DNA of 64,000 nucleotides from Fallopia convolvulus (Eukaryota > Streptophyta > Magnoliopsida > Caryophyllales > Polygonaceae), in assembly GCA_964016875.1 (NCBI GenBank), contig OZ024718.1, positions 315,001 through 379,000 on the forward strand. The letters run 5' to 3'. Shown in pieces: positions 1 through 10,966 of this stretch (positions are counted from its first letter, which is position 1; each line of letters starts with the position of its first letter). The notes beneath the pieces are model-generated. The model was not told where the DNA came from and searched no databases. It saw only the letters and a program-made list of their open reading frames with translations. Both the position numbers and the translations under genes were made by a program.

Positions 1-1295
1 TCCATCCACTTAGCCAGCATAACATTTGGATCCTTCACTCTGCCACCCATATGATCAGTAACCAACTCAGCAAGTCTCTGGACAAAAACACTGAAGTTGG
101 ATGGAGGGCAGTCTATTGCAATGCAATGGGCAACTTGCTCCAACTCCAAAAGCACGGGATCAATTGTTTTGTTGACTATTACAGCCTCATAACCCAAATC
201 CCCTGAATTTGTTTCAAGATCCGAGAGAGATGGCATTTTTCCTTTATTTGTTGGATCCATTGCAATCTTATATACATCGTAGAAACCATCAACCACTTTT
301 TCCTCATAATCAAGAACACAGTAATCCTGAATAAACAGCAAGCTGAAAATTAGCACATACAAGCTTGCATATATTATGTCAATCTTTTATAAACAAACTC
401 AATTACACCTTTCATAAATCAATGAAGCGCAACAAGTTGACAAAAAAAAATACAATATTTAGAATTTTAGACAGACGATGTTGTAATCCTATAAGTGCAA
501 GCAACATTTATAACAGGCTTCAACTACATAGTGTCCATCCAAGAATGTGACAACTCCACACTATCCATTTTGAAACAAAGCGCAACCAATGCCTAATGAT
601 TTAAGCCGAGCAAAGGTATATCACAACCGGAATTCCCAAAAATTCTATGAGAAGCGGCAATGTAACATTCCCTAAATTTACCATCAATCAAGCAAACCCT
701 TTTCTCAGTCTCAGCAGGGAACAAGTAGTAAACAAAAGCAAACTGATTCAGCTGCTTTTAGCAACCGCAATCATGATTATCCAATAAATGCACCAGCAAT
801 TTCGAGACTCACCCAGTAGCGCCGAGACAAGGCCTCTCCGGAAACCTCCCTATCCCGGCGATTATCCATAGAATTCAACCTTCCCAAGCTAAGCAAAGTC
901 GCCGCCCGGATCTGATCATTCTCCGGATCATCTCGAATATCCGAATTAGAAGCGCTGATCGCCAGCGCTAGCTGCATCTGGAACTCCTCCTCGGATGAAA
1001 AATAGTCCACACCATGATTCGCCCCCAAACCACCACCTCCACCTCCAGCGCCAGGGGAAGCAGGCATCGAAACCGCTGCCGGCGCCGGCGCGGACGTAGG
1101 CGTCGATACGGAAGCAGTCGCTGCTGCCGGAGACTGGGATTGATCGGAGACGCATGGCTGCTGTGATTGAGCAGTAGAAACAGTAGCAGACGAAGAAGGA
1201 GCATTAGAATTAGAATTAGAAGAAGGCGCTAGGGTTTCGTTGATCCGATTGGGATCGTTGTGACTCTTATGAAGCTTCTTGAAAATGTGTTTCAT
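1..1295 (-). CDS. EDR1: EDR1-like Raf-type MAPKKK, 5' part only
   Basis: N-terminal part of an EDR1-class B-type Raf-like MAP kinase kinase kinase, a negative regulator of defence, senescence and cell death in Arabidopsis. Two coding exons are visible: 813-1295 and 1-326 (which runs off the window), joined by a GT-AG intron at 327-812. The start chosen gives MKHIFKKLHK, the family's usual N-terminus; an in-frame ATG at 1346 would add 17 residues (MGEFRVTREKK...). The conserved block SSEEEFQMQLALAISASNSD and IRAATLLSLG follow a Ser/Ala/Gln/Pro-rich linker. Across the intron the protein reads YW|DYCVLDYEEKVVDGFYDVY and continues to LAELVTDHMGG, the EDR1 regulatory domain. The kinase domain lies beyond position 1. 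Family identity is firm; orthology to EDR1 itself rather than a close paralogue is likely but not proven. Confidence 0.9.
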
Positions 1296-2843
1296 CTCTT
1301 CTTGTTCTTCTTCCTTCTTCTCTCTCGTTACTCTGAATTCTCCCAAGTAGACGACTTTTCTTTGCCTCTTCCCCCTCTTTGGCCCTTTTCAAAAGGAGGG
1401 AAAGAGAGAAACAATGGAGGAACGAAACTTCTCTTTCTTCTTGAGTAAGGAGAGGAGGAAGGGACGGCCAGTCAAAAAGAGACTTGGAGTTTGGATTTAT
1501 TTACGAAAAAGCCCGGCAACGAGTTGCTCGAGTGGCTCATGTGAGTGTGCTCACTCGCCGCGCGGGTTTTCAGGGTGGAGACGTGGCGGGCGTACATTAG
1601 CTCGACAAGTAGGATAATGTGGTGACGTGTCGAGAAGTTGGGAATTGAGACGTCAGCTTACAACTTTACGTCTCTCCAACTCCGAGTCCACGGCGCGTGA
1701 GGCTAAACACGCCATTTGGTTGGTCGGGTTAGGAAATTAAAATATGGAAATTTGCAAAAAGTAACCCGAATTTTAAATTTATATACCCTAGTATGCTAAC
1801 TTTTAAATATTCCGTTTTTCCAACCCCTATGCTCATAAGCTAAATAATCTTATTTATAAATATTTTGTTTGATCTTATCTGTTTAGGTTTATTTGATTTT
1901 TTTCATAGGATTTTTATTTTAAATTTTGATTTTTTAACATATATAGTTCGATGACAAGAAACCCGTTGGCTGTATGCATTTTTTGCATTTTGCAGTGTGT
2001 TTCTTGTTTAATTATATGAGAGAAAGAAACTATGAAATGCAAATTGCAATCATGCAATTGTATGGCCAAAACAAATGACAACAACGAGCCTTGTGCCACC
2101 AATTCAAAAAAAAAACGTGACTCTTTTTGTGAAATTTTGTAAATCATGTCAATATTAGTAATCGGCTGATAAGTTAAGTTTATATGTTATGATTGTTGAA
2201 AAGAAGCAAGAGCAAACTTTATAATATAACTCGACTTGCTTGAGAGTTTTAGTCCATGAGATGAACTAGCCGAAACATAAATGACCATATCGGTATATGA
2301 TATAAGCTCACTTGAGACAATTCGAAACTTAAAAAGGATTCAAAATTTGGGTCTTGAGGGTTGAATAAAGCTCGTTCGTGTTCGTGACGACTTGACCAAG
2401 AAACTCAAACTAAATTATGCACTACTTTTATAAAATTTTGTGTCCGTCCCTGCTCAAGATGATCTGTTGGCTCTTGATCATCTTACTATCCAATTGTAGT
2501 AGTGTAAATGGCCTCTATCTATCAATCTTTCCAAGATGATAATGAAAAGCTTGTTCTCATGGATCCAACTCAGATTCTCATTCAGAGCTCCATCCATCAT
2601 GACAACTAGGTTCATATTCAAAGATTGTAGTAGTAAAAACCCTTCAATATGAAACATCAAACACCCAATTATTGTCATAGACTGACCATTTCAGTATTAT
2701 CCTAAATTCCATAACTTTTGAATTAGATAAGATTAAGATTGTCCTAGTTGAACAAATATCATATTTTCACAAAAAATTATTGCATATTGATATAATGTAT
2801 GATGAGGAAACACCTTTAATTAACAAACACAGCCTAATTTCAT
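1296..2843. other. Intergenic: EDR1 5' leader and promoter, then AT-rich sequence
   Basis: Polypyrimidine-rich leader of the EDR1-like gene to about 1460, then a moderately GC-rich stretch to about 1720, then AT-rich sequence with no credible gene. Around 2220-2420 the GAACTAGCC and GCTCGTTCGTGTTCG motifs resemble the degenerate transposon at 9853-10424. Confidence 0.6.
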
Positions 2844-3422
2844 TCACTGCAAAAAGTAGCCGCTCAAGAACAACACAAAGAAGAAGGCAAGGCTTCCATA
2901 AATGAGAACCGCCTTCTGGCCGCCAGTGAGCGTGTTGGCGCCGAGCCCAAACTGCTGGTTCTGCGCAAACCCGGCGATCTCGACGCTCTTGCTCTGGAAG
3001 AAGCTCTGCGCCGCCCCGCACGTCGGGCACCGCCAATCCTCCGGCAGCCGCTCGAACGGCAGCCCCGGCGGCACCGGGTACGCCGGGTCCCCCGCCGCCT
3101 GGTCGTACAAGAACCCGCACGACCGGCACTCGTGGACGCCCGTGTTCAGCACCGCGAACTTCTCCTCCAGCCGCCGCTTGTCGATGCCCTCGGCGTCTTC
3201 AGCCGGGTCGGGAATCGGGTCCGGGTTCGGGTCGGATGTGGGCTTGTCTTCTTTGGAAACGTCGATTGATTTGGGGCGAGAAATTAGGGATTTGGATTTG
3301 GATTTGGGGGTGGAGGGTTTTGAGGGGAGGGAGAGGGTGGTGGGTTTGTTGGGGAGGGAGGGTGGGGTTGTGGGGCGGAGATGGAAGGTGGCGAGGTTTC
3401 GTGGTGTGGTGGCGGAAGCCAT
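2844..3422 (-). CDS. RBD1: Thylakoid rubredoxin RBD1
   Basis: Single-exon 192-aa protein. Residues 1 to about 50 are Ser/Thr/Pro/Lys-rich and look like a chloroplast transit peptide. An acidic, Pro-rich linker follows. The rubredoxin fold has iron-ligand cysteines C99-x2-C102 (CRSCGFLYD) and C132-x2-C135 (CPTCGA), with the usual GDPAYPVPPG and LPEDWRCP between them. A C-terminal hydrophobic helix (about 170-191) should anchor it in the thylakoid. This architecture matches the photosystem II-linked rubredoxin conserved in oxygenic phototrophs (RBD1), needed for PSII accumulation. The coding sequence is clearly more GC-rich than its flanks. The PDZ-containing relative ENH1 is excluded because there is no PDZ domain here. 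Confidence 0.92.
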   Translation of the reverse strand: MASATTPRNLATFHLRPTTPPSLPNKPTTLSLPSKPSTPKSKSKSLISRPKSIDVSKEDKPTSDPNPDPIPDPAEDAEGIDKRRLEEKFAVLNTGVHECRSCGFLYDQAAGDPAYPVPPGLPFERLPEDWRCPTCGAAQSFFQSKSVEIAGFAQNQQFGLGANTLTGGQKAVLIYGSLAFFFVLFLSGYFLQ

Positions 3423-3686
3423 TGATGGATTTTCTTTTCAAGTTTTGTTCCTTTGGGTTTGTGTAGTTGAAGATGGTGCCTCTTCTTCTCATTGGTTTCC
3501 GAATGGGGCATTTGGATAAGGTTGGTTAGACCGTTCTTTGGTTGCCACATAAACTATGTATAAAATCATCAAATCCTCCTCTAATGAGACCGCCTTGTCT
3601 AAATTTGAACGGATCCGTGTGAATATTCGAAGCTATTATTCCATTCAATTAACTTAAGATGATAAGTAAGCTCAAATGATAAGGTT

Positions 3687-3920
3687 TAGGCTCCATTTGG
3701 CACAAGTTTAATGGAGCTCAGGTTAATTTTCTAAGTTAGTAGACGAGTGTTCGGTAAAAAAAATTGGCTCCCGCCTTCCTTCTTGTAGATGAAGATTAAG
3801 TTGAGGTTGAGGTTGAGATTTTTTTGCTTGTAAATTCATTCTAGCGCCAACTACACATTCCGTTCCAGTTTGAGATACATATGCAGCTCCAACTCTAGCT
3901 CGTTTTGCCGAAGAGTCCTA
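3687..3920. mobile_element. Possible small MITE with imperfect inverted ends
   Basis: Starts TAGGCTCCATTTGGCA and ends with a sequence whose reverse complement starts TTAGGACTCTTCGGCA. I found no clean target duplication, so this is a weak call. Confidence 0.3.
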
Positions 3921-4802
3921 AGCCAAATATATATCTTGGTATGACTTGTGAATCATTTCAAATCGAACCAATATGGTCAACTATTAAAGTCATTTCCTAA
4001 TTAAGTGACATTTTATATTTGGTTTACAATATGTAGATCAATAGGCTAAAGTTGCTCTACATTGAATTAAAGGGTATACTCTCTCACTTACAAGCACCAC
4101 AAGCATAGATGGTGATAATGTTAGGGTAAGTCATAGATAGAACCAATGTCCATCTAGCCCAATGGTCCAAAGCCCAAATCGTAGTGGTACAAGCCCTATA
4201 GGCCCAATGAAGGAATTGTCTCAAATGCTTCACCACACTAGGTAGACAATTTTATCCTACAAGCGTCATTGCAATTTGCAAGGGCATATGCATTAATGCA
4301 TGTTTAGGGGAACACATCGAAGAATTTATGCCTTATGCTCATTGTTATGCCTTTGCATATTATGCATCAGACAAAATGACAACACAACATTACAAATGTG
4401 CAATTACAAAATAAATAAAGACCGTTAGGAGAGTGGGATTGTCTCCTCCAATGACATTAGATTCCTACTACTCAGTACTCACCACTTATCTGCCCCATTA
4501 AACCCTCCACTCAATATAGAAGGTCCATCTTCAAAGCTTTAGGCGGCAATTTGATCCGAATAACTTTATACACTCGAATTATCTGTGGCTTAGAATCGGT
4601 TACTTCTCTAATTACGTTCGTAGAAAGTTTGATTTTTTTTTATTTGAATATTTTATATTACTTATCTTAAGCATTTTCATATACAATAAAATGCATGTTA
4701 AAATTACAAGCTAATAAGCTGTTTCACAAAGTTGATTATATTGTCAAACTCTGGTTAATTTGTAAAGGTCTTTAGGGAATGGTACGTTATAAACCACGAG
4801 GC

Positions 4803-4960
4803 ATTAACCCAATGAGTTGGCACAATGGTGTAAGACCCTTGTGCGGTTACATGAAAGGAGGACAATCTATTAGCGAGAGTCGGGAAGTGATCAGGGATTA
4901 GTCTTTAATACGCATGAATTGTGGGACACTCTAAGTTCGTGACCTTAGACAAAAAAAAAA
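4803..4960 (+). mobile_element. SINE-like insertion with poly(A) tail and target duplication
   Basis: The segment is flanked by AAACCACGAGGC (4791-4802) and AAACCATGAGGC (4958-4969), a 12-bp duplication with one mismatch. It ends in ten A residues at 4951-4960. Near its start TGAGTTGGCACAATGG resembles a tRNA-type A box; the B box is weak. A LINE-mobilised SINE or SINE relic is the simplest reading. Confidence 0.6.
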
Positions 4961-5843
4961 CCATGAGGCCTTCTAAGGTTGAGAATTATGATGTAATGAC
5001 ATTCTTAATGATTGTGTATTTATAATAAGACAATCTTTCTAAAGATCGAGCACTAGCTAATAAACAGCTATGATGTCTTTTTAGTAGAAGCTTGATATAG
5101 ATAGAGAGTATTAATTGTATTACAAGTGTTTGGTATAACATGCTTATAATATCGACATATATATGTATATATACTAGTAGATATCATCGTTGATTTGTCC
5201 TTATTAAGATAAATAGGTCGACAATAATGCATTGGTTTAGATGCTATATGTGTAAGACAAATGAATATTTGCTACACACACTCACTATCCTTCATACAAT
5301 ATATAATTTCACTATGTCTTGAGAAAAATTATACATTTCTAAAGAAGTGTGAACACCACTATGATAAAAATTATAGATACAAATGAAAATTATTTCATAA
5401 AATTAGCAAACATTAAACATTGTAGCCAAATCATATCAATGCCGCATTCCATTACAATTAAAAAAAATAGTCTCCAATGGTACTTAAAACTAGCTAGTGG
5501 AGTAGTGGTTATAACATATTTCATAGTTAGGGTAAATTTCCACAATTTTAAAAGTTCGGACTATTTTCAATAACTATCCAAAATTGTGCTATTTTCCCAA
5601 AATTTCCCAAAAAAATTACCAAAACGGAATGTGTCCCGCTCTCCCTTCTTTAGCGCGTGCCTCCCACTCCTCTCAATCGTGCACGCAAAAAAGGACGACC
5701 CGCGAAAACAAACTCCTCGTGATCGAGCCTTTTAACTCCCCCCAAACTTCAACCCAACCCCAGTCACATTCTTTAACCTAACAAACCCACCCGATTTCTC
5801 CCCCAATTCTGTTTCCTTCTCCCTCTGAATTCAGTTCATTCCA

Positions 5844-7055
5844 ATGGCGTCCGACGACGATCTAAACATCGCTATCTACAACGTCGACGAAGAGGACGAC
5901 GACGTCGACGAGCCTCTCAACGACGTCGTTCTCGACGACGACGACGACGACACCGAAAACGACTCCGATGCCGACACCAACTCCACCTCCTCCACCGCCA
6001 TCGCCGTCCTCCCTCGCTCCACCGCCAGAAACGACTCCAATTCTCCTCCTCCTCCTCCTCATCTCGTCACCAGCGCCTCCGCATCCACCACCGCGCCAAT
6101 AACCGCTGTTGCTCCAATGGCCGTGACTCCGGTGTCGGAGAGGAAGCCTGTCGAAGATTCCAGGCGGCTGTTCCAGAGGCTCTGGACGGACGAGGACGAG
6201 ATCGAGCTCTTGCAAGGCTTTTTGGACTACACAGCGCAGAGAGGGCCGGGCTGGTCGGGCCACCACCACGATACGACGGCGTTTTACGATCAGATCAAGT
6301 CGAAGATTCAACTGGACTGCAACAAGAACCAGCTGGTCGAGAAGCTCAGGAGGTTGAAGAAGAAGTATCGCACCGTCGTCAGCCGAATCAGCTCCGGCAA
6401 GGAGTTCGTCTTCAAGAGCCCGCACGATCAGGCTACCTTTGAGATCTCCCGCAAAATCTGGAGCAATTCGATCGCTAATCGCTCCGAGTTGGACGAAGAT
6501 GATCAAATCCCTAACCCTAACAGATTTACCCCTCTTAACGTAAATCTTAACAGCGCCGGCGAGTACAGGACTCCTGCTCCATTTACAATCGATATAAACA
6601 CCTCCAACAAGATGAAAATGATGATGAACATGGGAGCGGATCATATCAGCAGGTCGAGGAAGCGACCGAGGGTGAAAATGGAGGAGACGACACAGATGAA
6701 CCTGAATTCCGGTGGCTATGAGGCTGTTAGTGCTCCTCCTGTACATGGATTCGTAGAGGAGACTATGAAGAGTTCCTTGTCGCCATTCTTGAAGGAGTTG
6801 GTTGATAATGCTGCTGGTGGTAGTGCGAATGGTTTTAGTTTTGTTGGAGGAGGAGCTAGAGGAATCGGTTCATTGGCGTTCAACGAAATTCCCATGAAAT
6901 TTCCAGGTGTAAATTTGGGAAATGTTGGGAAATCAATGGAAGAAAGGTGGAGAAAACAGCAAATATCTGAGTTGGAGGTGTACTCGAAGCGATTGGAGCT
7001 CGTTCAAGACCAGATTAAGTTGGCAGTGGCGGAACTCAGAATGAGAGGAAATTGA
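5844..7055 (+). CDS. GeBP/storekeeper-like transcription factor (DUF573)
   Basis: Intronless 403-aa nuclear protein. Residues 1-50 are extremely acidic (Asp runs), then a Ser/Pro/Ala linker. The single DNA-binding DUF573 domain spans about 106-208: it begins RRLFQRLWTDEDEIELLQGF and contains QLVEKLRRLKKKYR and FKSPHDQATFEISRKIW. A basic patch (SRSRKRPRVK) follows at about 270. The C-terminus (about 362-400) is a leucine-rich predicted coiled coil that in this family mediates dimerisation. GeBP/GPL proteins act in cytokinin response and trichome gene control, but the exact paralogue cannot be assigned. Start chosen at the first ATG after a C-rich leader; the whole reading frame is open. Confidence 0.92.
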   Translation: MASDDDLNIAIYNVDEEDDDVDEPLNDVVLDDDDDDTENDSDADTNSTSSTAIAVLPRSTARNDSNSPPPPPHLVTSASASTTAPITAVAPMAVTPVSERKPVEDSRRLFQRLWTDEDEIELLQGFLDYTAQRGPGWSGHHHDTTAFYDQIKSKIQLDCNKNQLVEKLRRLKKKYRTVVSRISSGKEFVFKSPHDQATFEISRKIWSNSIANRSELDEDDQIPNPNRFTPLNVNLNSAGEYRTPAPFTIDINTSNKMKMMMNMGADHISRSRKRPRVKMEETTQMNLNSGGYEAVSAPPVHGFVEETMKSSLSPFLKELVDNAAGGSANGFSFVGGGARGIGSLAFNEIPMKFPGVNLGNVGKSMEERWRKQQISELEVYSKRLELVQDQIKLAVAELRMRGN

Positions 7056-7803
7056 TTGTTGCAAAAGGAAACAAAATTCAGTATTGAAGTAGACTAGTAA
7101 ACTCAAATTTGAGGTTCTAATTTGTCCATGGCTGATTGATCACTTGATTTACTTGTTGAACTGACATAAATTGATGCAATTGTAATGCCAGTTTCAGTCT
7201 GTCTGGTTTTATGTAATTAGTCTTTGCTCAATTCATGATGAGTACATATGGGAACTGAATGAATTGACAAGGAATCCATAGTTTACATGGAAATATACAC
7301 TGATATGCTTTTCTGTGAGTAAGGCGTTGGATTATTTCTTCATGTCAAAATGATCAGCTGTGGATATTCTATATATTCCCAAATTTTATATATGCAGAAT
7401 CCTTGTTCTTGATCTTGTGGTACCAGATTGCTAGTTGGGTTAGGAATTGTAGCTTATTTGTGGATGAATAAGCCAACCTTTAGTTTCATGCTTGCCAAAA
7501 CTCACATTTTGGTCTTTGTATTATTGTATACATAATACATGTATCTTTCAACAGAAAGTGTTCATATGCATTAAAATATAGCAAGAACAGCTACTCCATT
7601 TTTTTCAAGAGAAGAATCCAGTCTTCATCACATTTGTACTAGTTCAATACATAATGACAGCAAACAAAGCTGACTGAAGATCTTCATCTGCTGTACAAAA
7701 TCAAATTCAATAGCAATAGGCCATTTGATCAATATAAGAATGATCAGTTCTTCTGTCTATTCTTGCACATTATTATTTCTTCATATTCATCAATCACAAA
7801 GTC
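7056..7803. other. Convergent 3' regions of the GeBP and GSDA genes
   Basis: AT-rich sequence between two convergent stop codons, presumably both 3' UTRs and polyadenylation sites. I see nothing else in it. Confidence 0.6.
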
Positions 7804-8845
7804 TCAATACAACTGAAACTTTTCCTTGGTCTTCTCGAAAACCTGCTCAGCAATGATCGCTCCATTCCCGTCAGCTTTCTTGATCTCAAGGCTAGCCTTC
7901 TGATAGACACCGGTTCCCCTCAGCGCATCAGCGATGAAGTCATCAAACCCGATTGCTATTGCAGCTTCAGCATTGGCCCCATACACCAGCCTCTGTTTCA
8001 TAAGGAAATCAATCATTGTGAATAACCAATCAACATGAACAAAGCCGATTTGTTTTCCATTCGACTAATCAAAACAATCGAACAGATCATAGGACCTTGA
8101 TCCTTGAGAGATGGATGGCACCAAAGCACATTGGGCATGGTTCACAAGAAGCATATATCTCGCACTCCGACAATTCGAATTTGTTCATCTTTTTACATGC
8201 CTGCAAGAACAGACCAAGATCATTTCATAAGATCAAGATTAAGTAACTGTATGAAATTATCAACTCTAACCTCTCTAATGGCTGTGACTTCAGCATGTGC
8301 AGTCGGGTCCATGTTCTTGAGCACCATATTGTGACAACTGGCAACGACTTCATCGTTATGAACCACGACTGCACCGAATGGACCACCATGTCCACATTCG
8401 ACGCCTTTATAGGCTTCCTCAACTGCCTTTGTCAAGAACTTTTGATCTCTATCCTGCACACCTGATTATTTAAAAAAAAAACAGCTCAAATGTGAGGACA
8501 GTAGTAAAATTGGTATGGATCCATAAAAGAGCCATTTTTGAATTGATCATTATAGTGACAACAACAACAAAAAAAAACATAAAAAAGTTTAAAAAAACAG
8601 TAATTGGGACCAAAAAAATTCAGATTATCTCTTTCAGCCATCATTTTCAATGAAGTGAAAACAAAAAACATGTAAGATCCAATTGCGAAATCCAAATGCT
8701 TATACCCGAAAAAACACAATCAGATATGTATCCAAACAGTTCTTCAAGAGTCAAGACCCAGAAAAAAAAAAAAAACTCCCAAAAAATTGGAATACCAAAA
8801 CCAAAAAGATCAGAAATAGTGTGGCTTACCATTAGCATCACCCAT
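7804..8845 (-). CDS. GSDA: Guanosine deaminase
   Basis: Four coding exons on the minus strand: 8830-8845, 8271-8461, 8096-8200, 7804-7992, all GT-AG, giving 166 aa. The first exon encodes only five codons plus one base. The protein is a cytidine/deoxycytidylate-deaminase fold enzyme: HAE at 61-63 supplies the zinc histidine and proton-shuttle glutamate, and PCPMC (C91, C94) supplies the zinc cysteines. GGPFGAVVVHNDEVVASCHN and the C-terminal stretch from KKADGNGAIIAEQVF to FQLY match plant guanosine deaminase, which converts guanosine to xanthosine in cytosolic purine catabolism and is specific to guanosine. The N-terminus is about 19 residues shorter than the Arabidopsis protein as I recall it. 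A general tRNA adenosine deaminase is less likely given the plant-GSDA-like C-terminus. Confidence 0.93.
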
Positions 8846-10966
8846 TCTTGAGATCAGAATTACACAAAGAAAGCAAGTAAATTTGGTAAATGGGCTCTGA
8901 GGAATCAATCACTCAGAAAAGAGAAGAACAAGATATGATCTTTATAGAAAGAGAAGAACTTAGTTCAGAAAGTGAATGTTGACACTATAGGTGCCTGTCT
9001 AGATGAAATCAGGGGAAAGGAAAGAAAAATTGTGTGGAATTGAGAAAAATTCCTAAGAAATTAATCACAAGTTTTTTTTTCCTTCTTTCAAATGTAATAA
9101 TCGATCACAAGGTGGTCTTTAATGGCGGGGAATGAAGAAAATGTGTAGTAGGACTAGGTGGATGGAGGTTTCCTACTATTTCCATCCTTGCAATGTCACG
9201 TTTTTCAGGATCTCAATTTTTTATATATGTATTTACTTGGCTCTCACTTTTTCTCTCTTTTTGTTTTTTGTTTTCTATTGTTTACAAGAACATTCCTTGA
9301 ATCTATATTTTGGGTGATGCATCTTCCATGTTACTTGGTCGTTCAAAGGTGTCTGCCAATTTGAAATGGATACTACTGTACTACTTTGATTTTTCTCACA
9401 AATACGTAGTATATAGTTCTTGCATTTCGAACATTAATGGTTATAAATTAAATTGATTAGAAGCTTCTAAATCAAGGTCAAATCTTTTTTTTTTCAATTC
9501 ATATCCTAAACATTTAATTCGTATTTCTAAACATTTGCCTGAATAAAAGTGGAAGAAAAGAAAACAAAAATCAATGATAATACCATGCTTTGAGTCTGTT
9601 TGGTCAAAGTACTATGCTCTGCTTTCACCTTAAATGTCAATGCTTTGCCAATTGCCACAACAACAAAAGTTTAAAGCTTTATCGAACACTGATTGATACA
9701 GAGTGCCAGAGTGGGTCTGGCCCAAAGTATTGGAAGTGCTCAACCCAAAATCTACTTCCATGGCCCAACTTAATTTTTGTGAATAAAAAAAAAGTGGCCT
9801 TTTTTTTTTGAAGCAAAGAATGAAAATTACAACTTTACAATGTCTATTTTAGGGCGGTAAATGAACAGAGCCGTTCGTGAGAAAATTGGTATTCCATTCG
9901 GTTAAATCTTGTTCGTGTTCGACTCGATTTATAAACAAGCCGAGGTTGAGCACAATTTTAAGGCTCGAAAGATAAACAAACTAAGCTTGAGCACGAGATA
10001 ACTCGGCTCGTTTGCTCATGAGCGAACTCGATTATATACTCATGATCAAACTTGATTATACATTCACGAATAAGCTCTACTATATATATATTAGTTTATG
10101 TTAAATTACATAGTTTTGACGGTCTCTCTCAAACTACATAGTTTGAGTTTTAATTTCATTTTCTTGTATAATTGATTAAGTAAACGAGTTGTTCACGAAT
10201 TTGTCTCACGAAGAACTTAAATGATAGGTTCGCGAACTAAGCTCGAGCTCGGTGAGCATTTAATGAACCAAGCTCAAACAACTCGAACTCTCGGTGAGCA
10301 TTTAATGAACCAAGTTCAAACAACTCGAACCAAGCTCGTGTTCGAGCTCGAGCTCACCTATTTTTAACGAGTTGAGCTCGAGCAACTCAAAACTCGGCTC
10401 GGCTCGGCTCGACTGCATCCCTATCTCTCTTTCAACTAGAAAAAATATACGATTAATTATGGGAAGGACTACGTAAATGATTAATAAGAACAAGGTGGTT
10501 GTTTTCAATACCCACTCCATAAATTAGTGGAAAAATCCATAAAAATAGCAATACCCAATCCATAAATTAGTGGCAAAACTCAGCATAATGTGGTTCATGA
10601 ATTCCTAAAATTTGAGATGATGCTAGGCCAAGAAATTGTCCATTAATGAACTGAAGACACAAAAATTGACAGAATTTAGTTTTTAGGTGTTAATTGATCA
10701 TTTTTATACAAGGTTTTTGTTTTGTTCTCCGCTTGTGAACTTGTGATAGCCAAGTGGCAACTGATTAGCCAGGAAGGTAGAAGAAGACTCTTTTTCCATA
10801 AATCACCCACCATTCAAATTTTCCAATCCGAGATATGCCACGCAGATTCCATCAAATCCAATTCCTCCATTCACACAATCCCATTCCTACCAAATATCTT
10901 CTTCTTCAAAATTCTCCATTGAAAAGAACAACTCTTTCTGTGATGTCACCTAAAGCCTGACCTCCC
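8846..10966. other. Intergenic between GSDA and FLAP1 promoters
   Basis: Divergent gene pair with about 2.1 kb between start codons. Contains AT-rich sequence, a degenerate GCTCG-rich transposon (9853-10424) and, just before FLAP1, a C-rich leader. No additional coding region is supported. Confidence 0.6.
9853..10424. mobile_element. Degenerate DNA transposon, hAT-like, GCTCG-rich
   Basis: Begins TAGGGCGGTAAATGAACAGA and ends with a sequence whose reverse complement begins TAGGGATGCAGTCGAGCCG. The interior is full of degenerate GAGCTCG/CGAACTCG words, plus a near-duplicated stretch around 10247-10335 (GGTGAGCATTTAATGAACC twice). Ends of TAGGG(C/A)TG type are common in plant hAT-like elements. 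I could not find a convincing 8-bp target duplication. Old and non-autonomous. Confidence 0.5.

Larger units (their letters stand above)
3423..5843. other. Intergenic between RBD1 and the GeBP gene
   Basis: Divergent upstream region. It holds a possible terminal-inverted-repeat element (3687-3920) and a SINE-like insertion (4803-4960). The last 250 bp are C-rich and carry the leader of the GeBP gene. No other gene is supported. Confidence 0.6.

Noticed and set aside
2902..3519. 205-codon open frame on the plus strand
   Set aside because: Antisense shadow of the GC-rich RBD1 exon; no homology, and the minus strand carries the rubredoxin motifs.
5862..6746. 294-codon open frame on the minus strand
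   Set aside because: Antisense of the GeBP gene; its poly-Val and Gly runs are just the reverse of Asp/Pro codon repeats.
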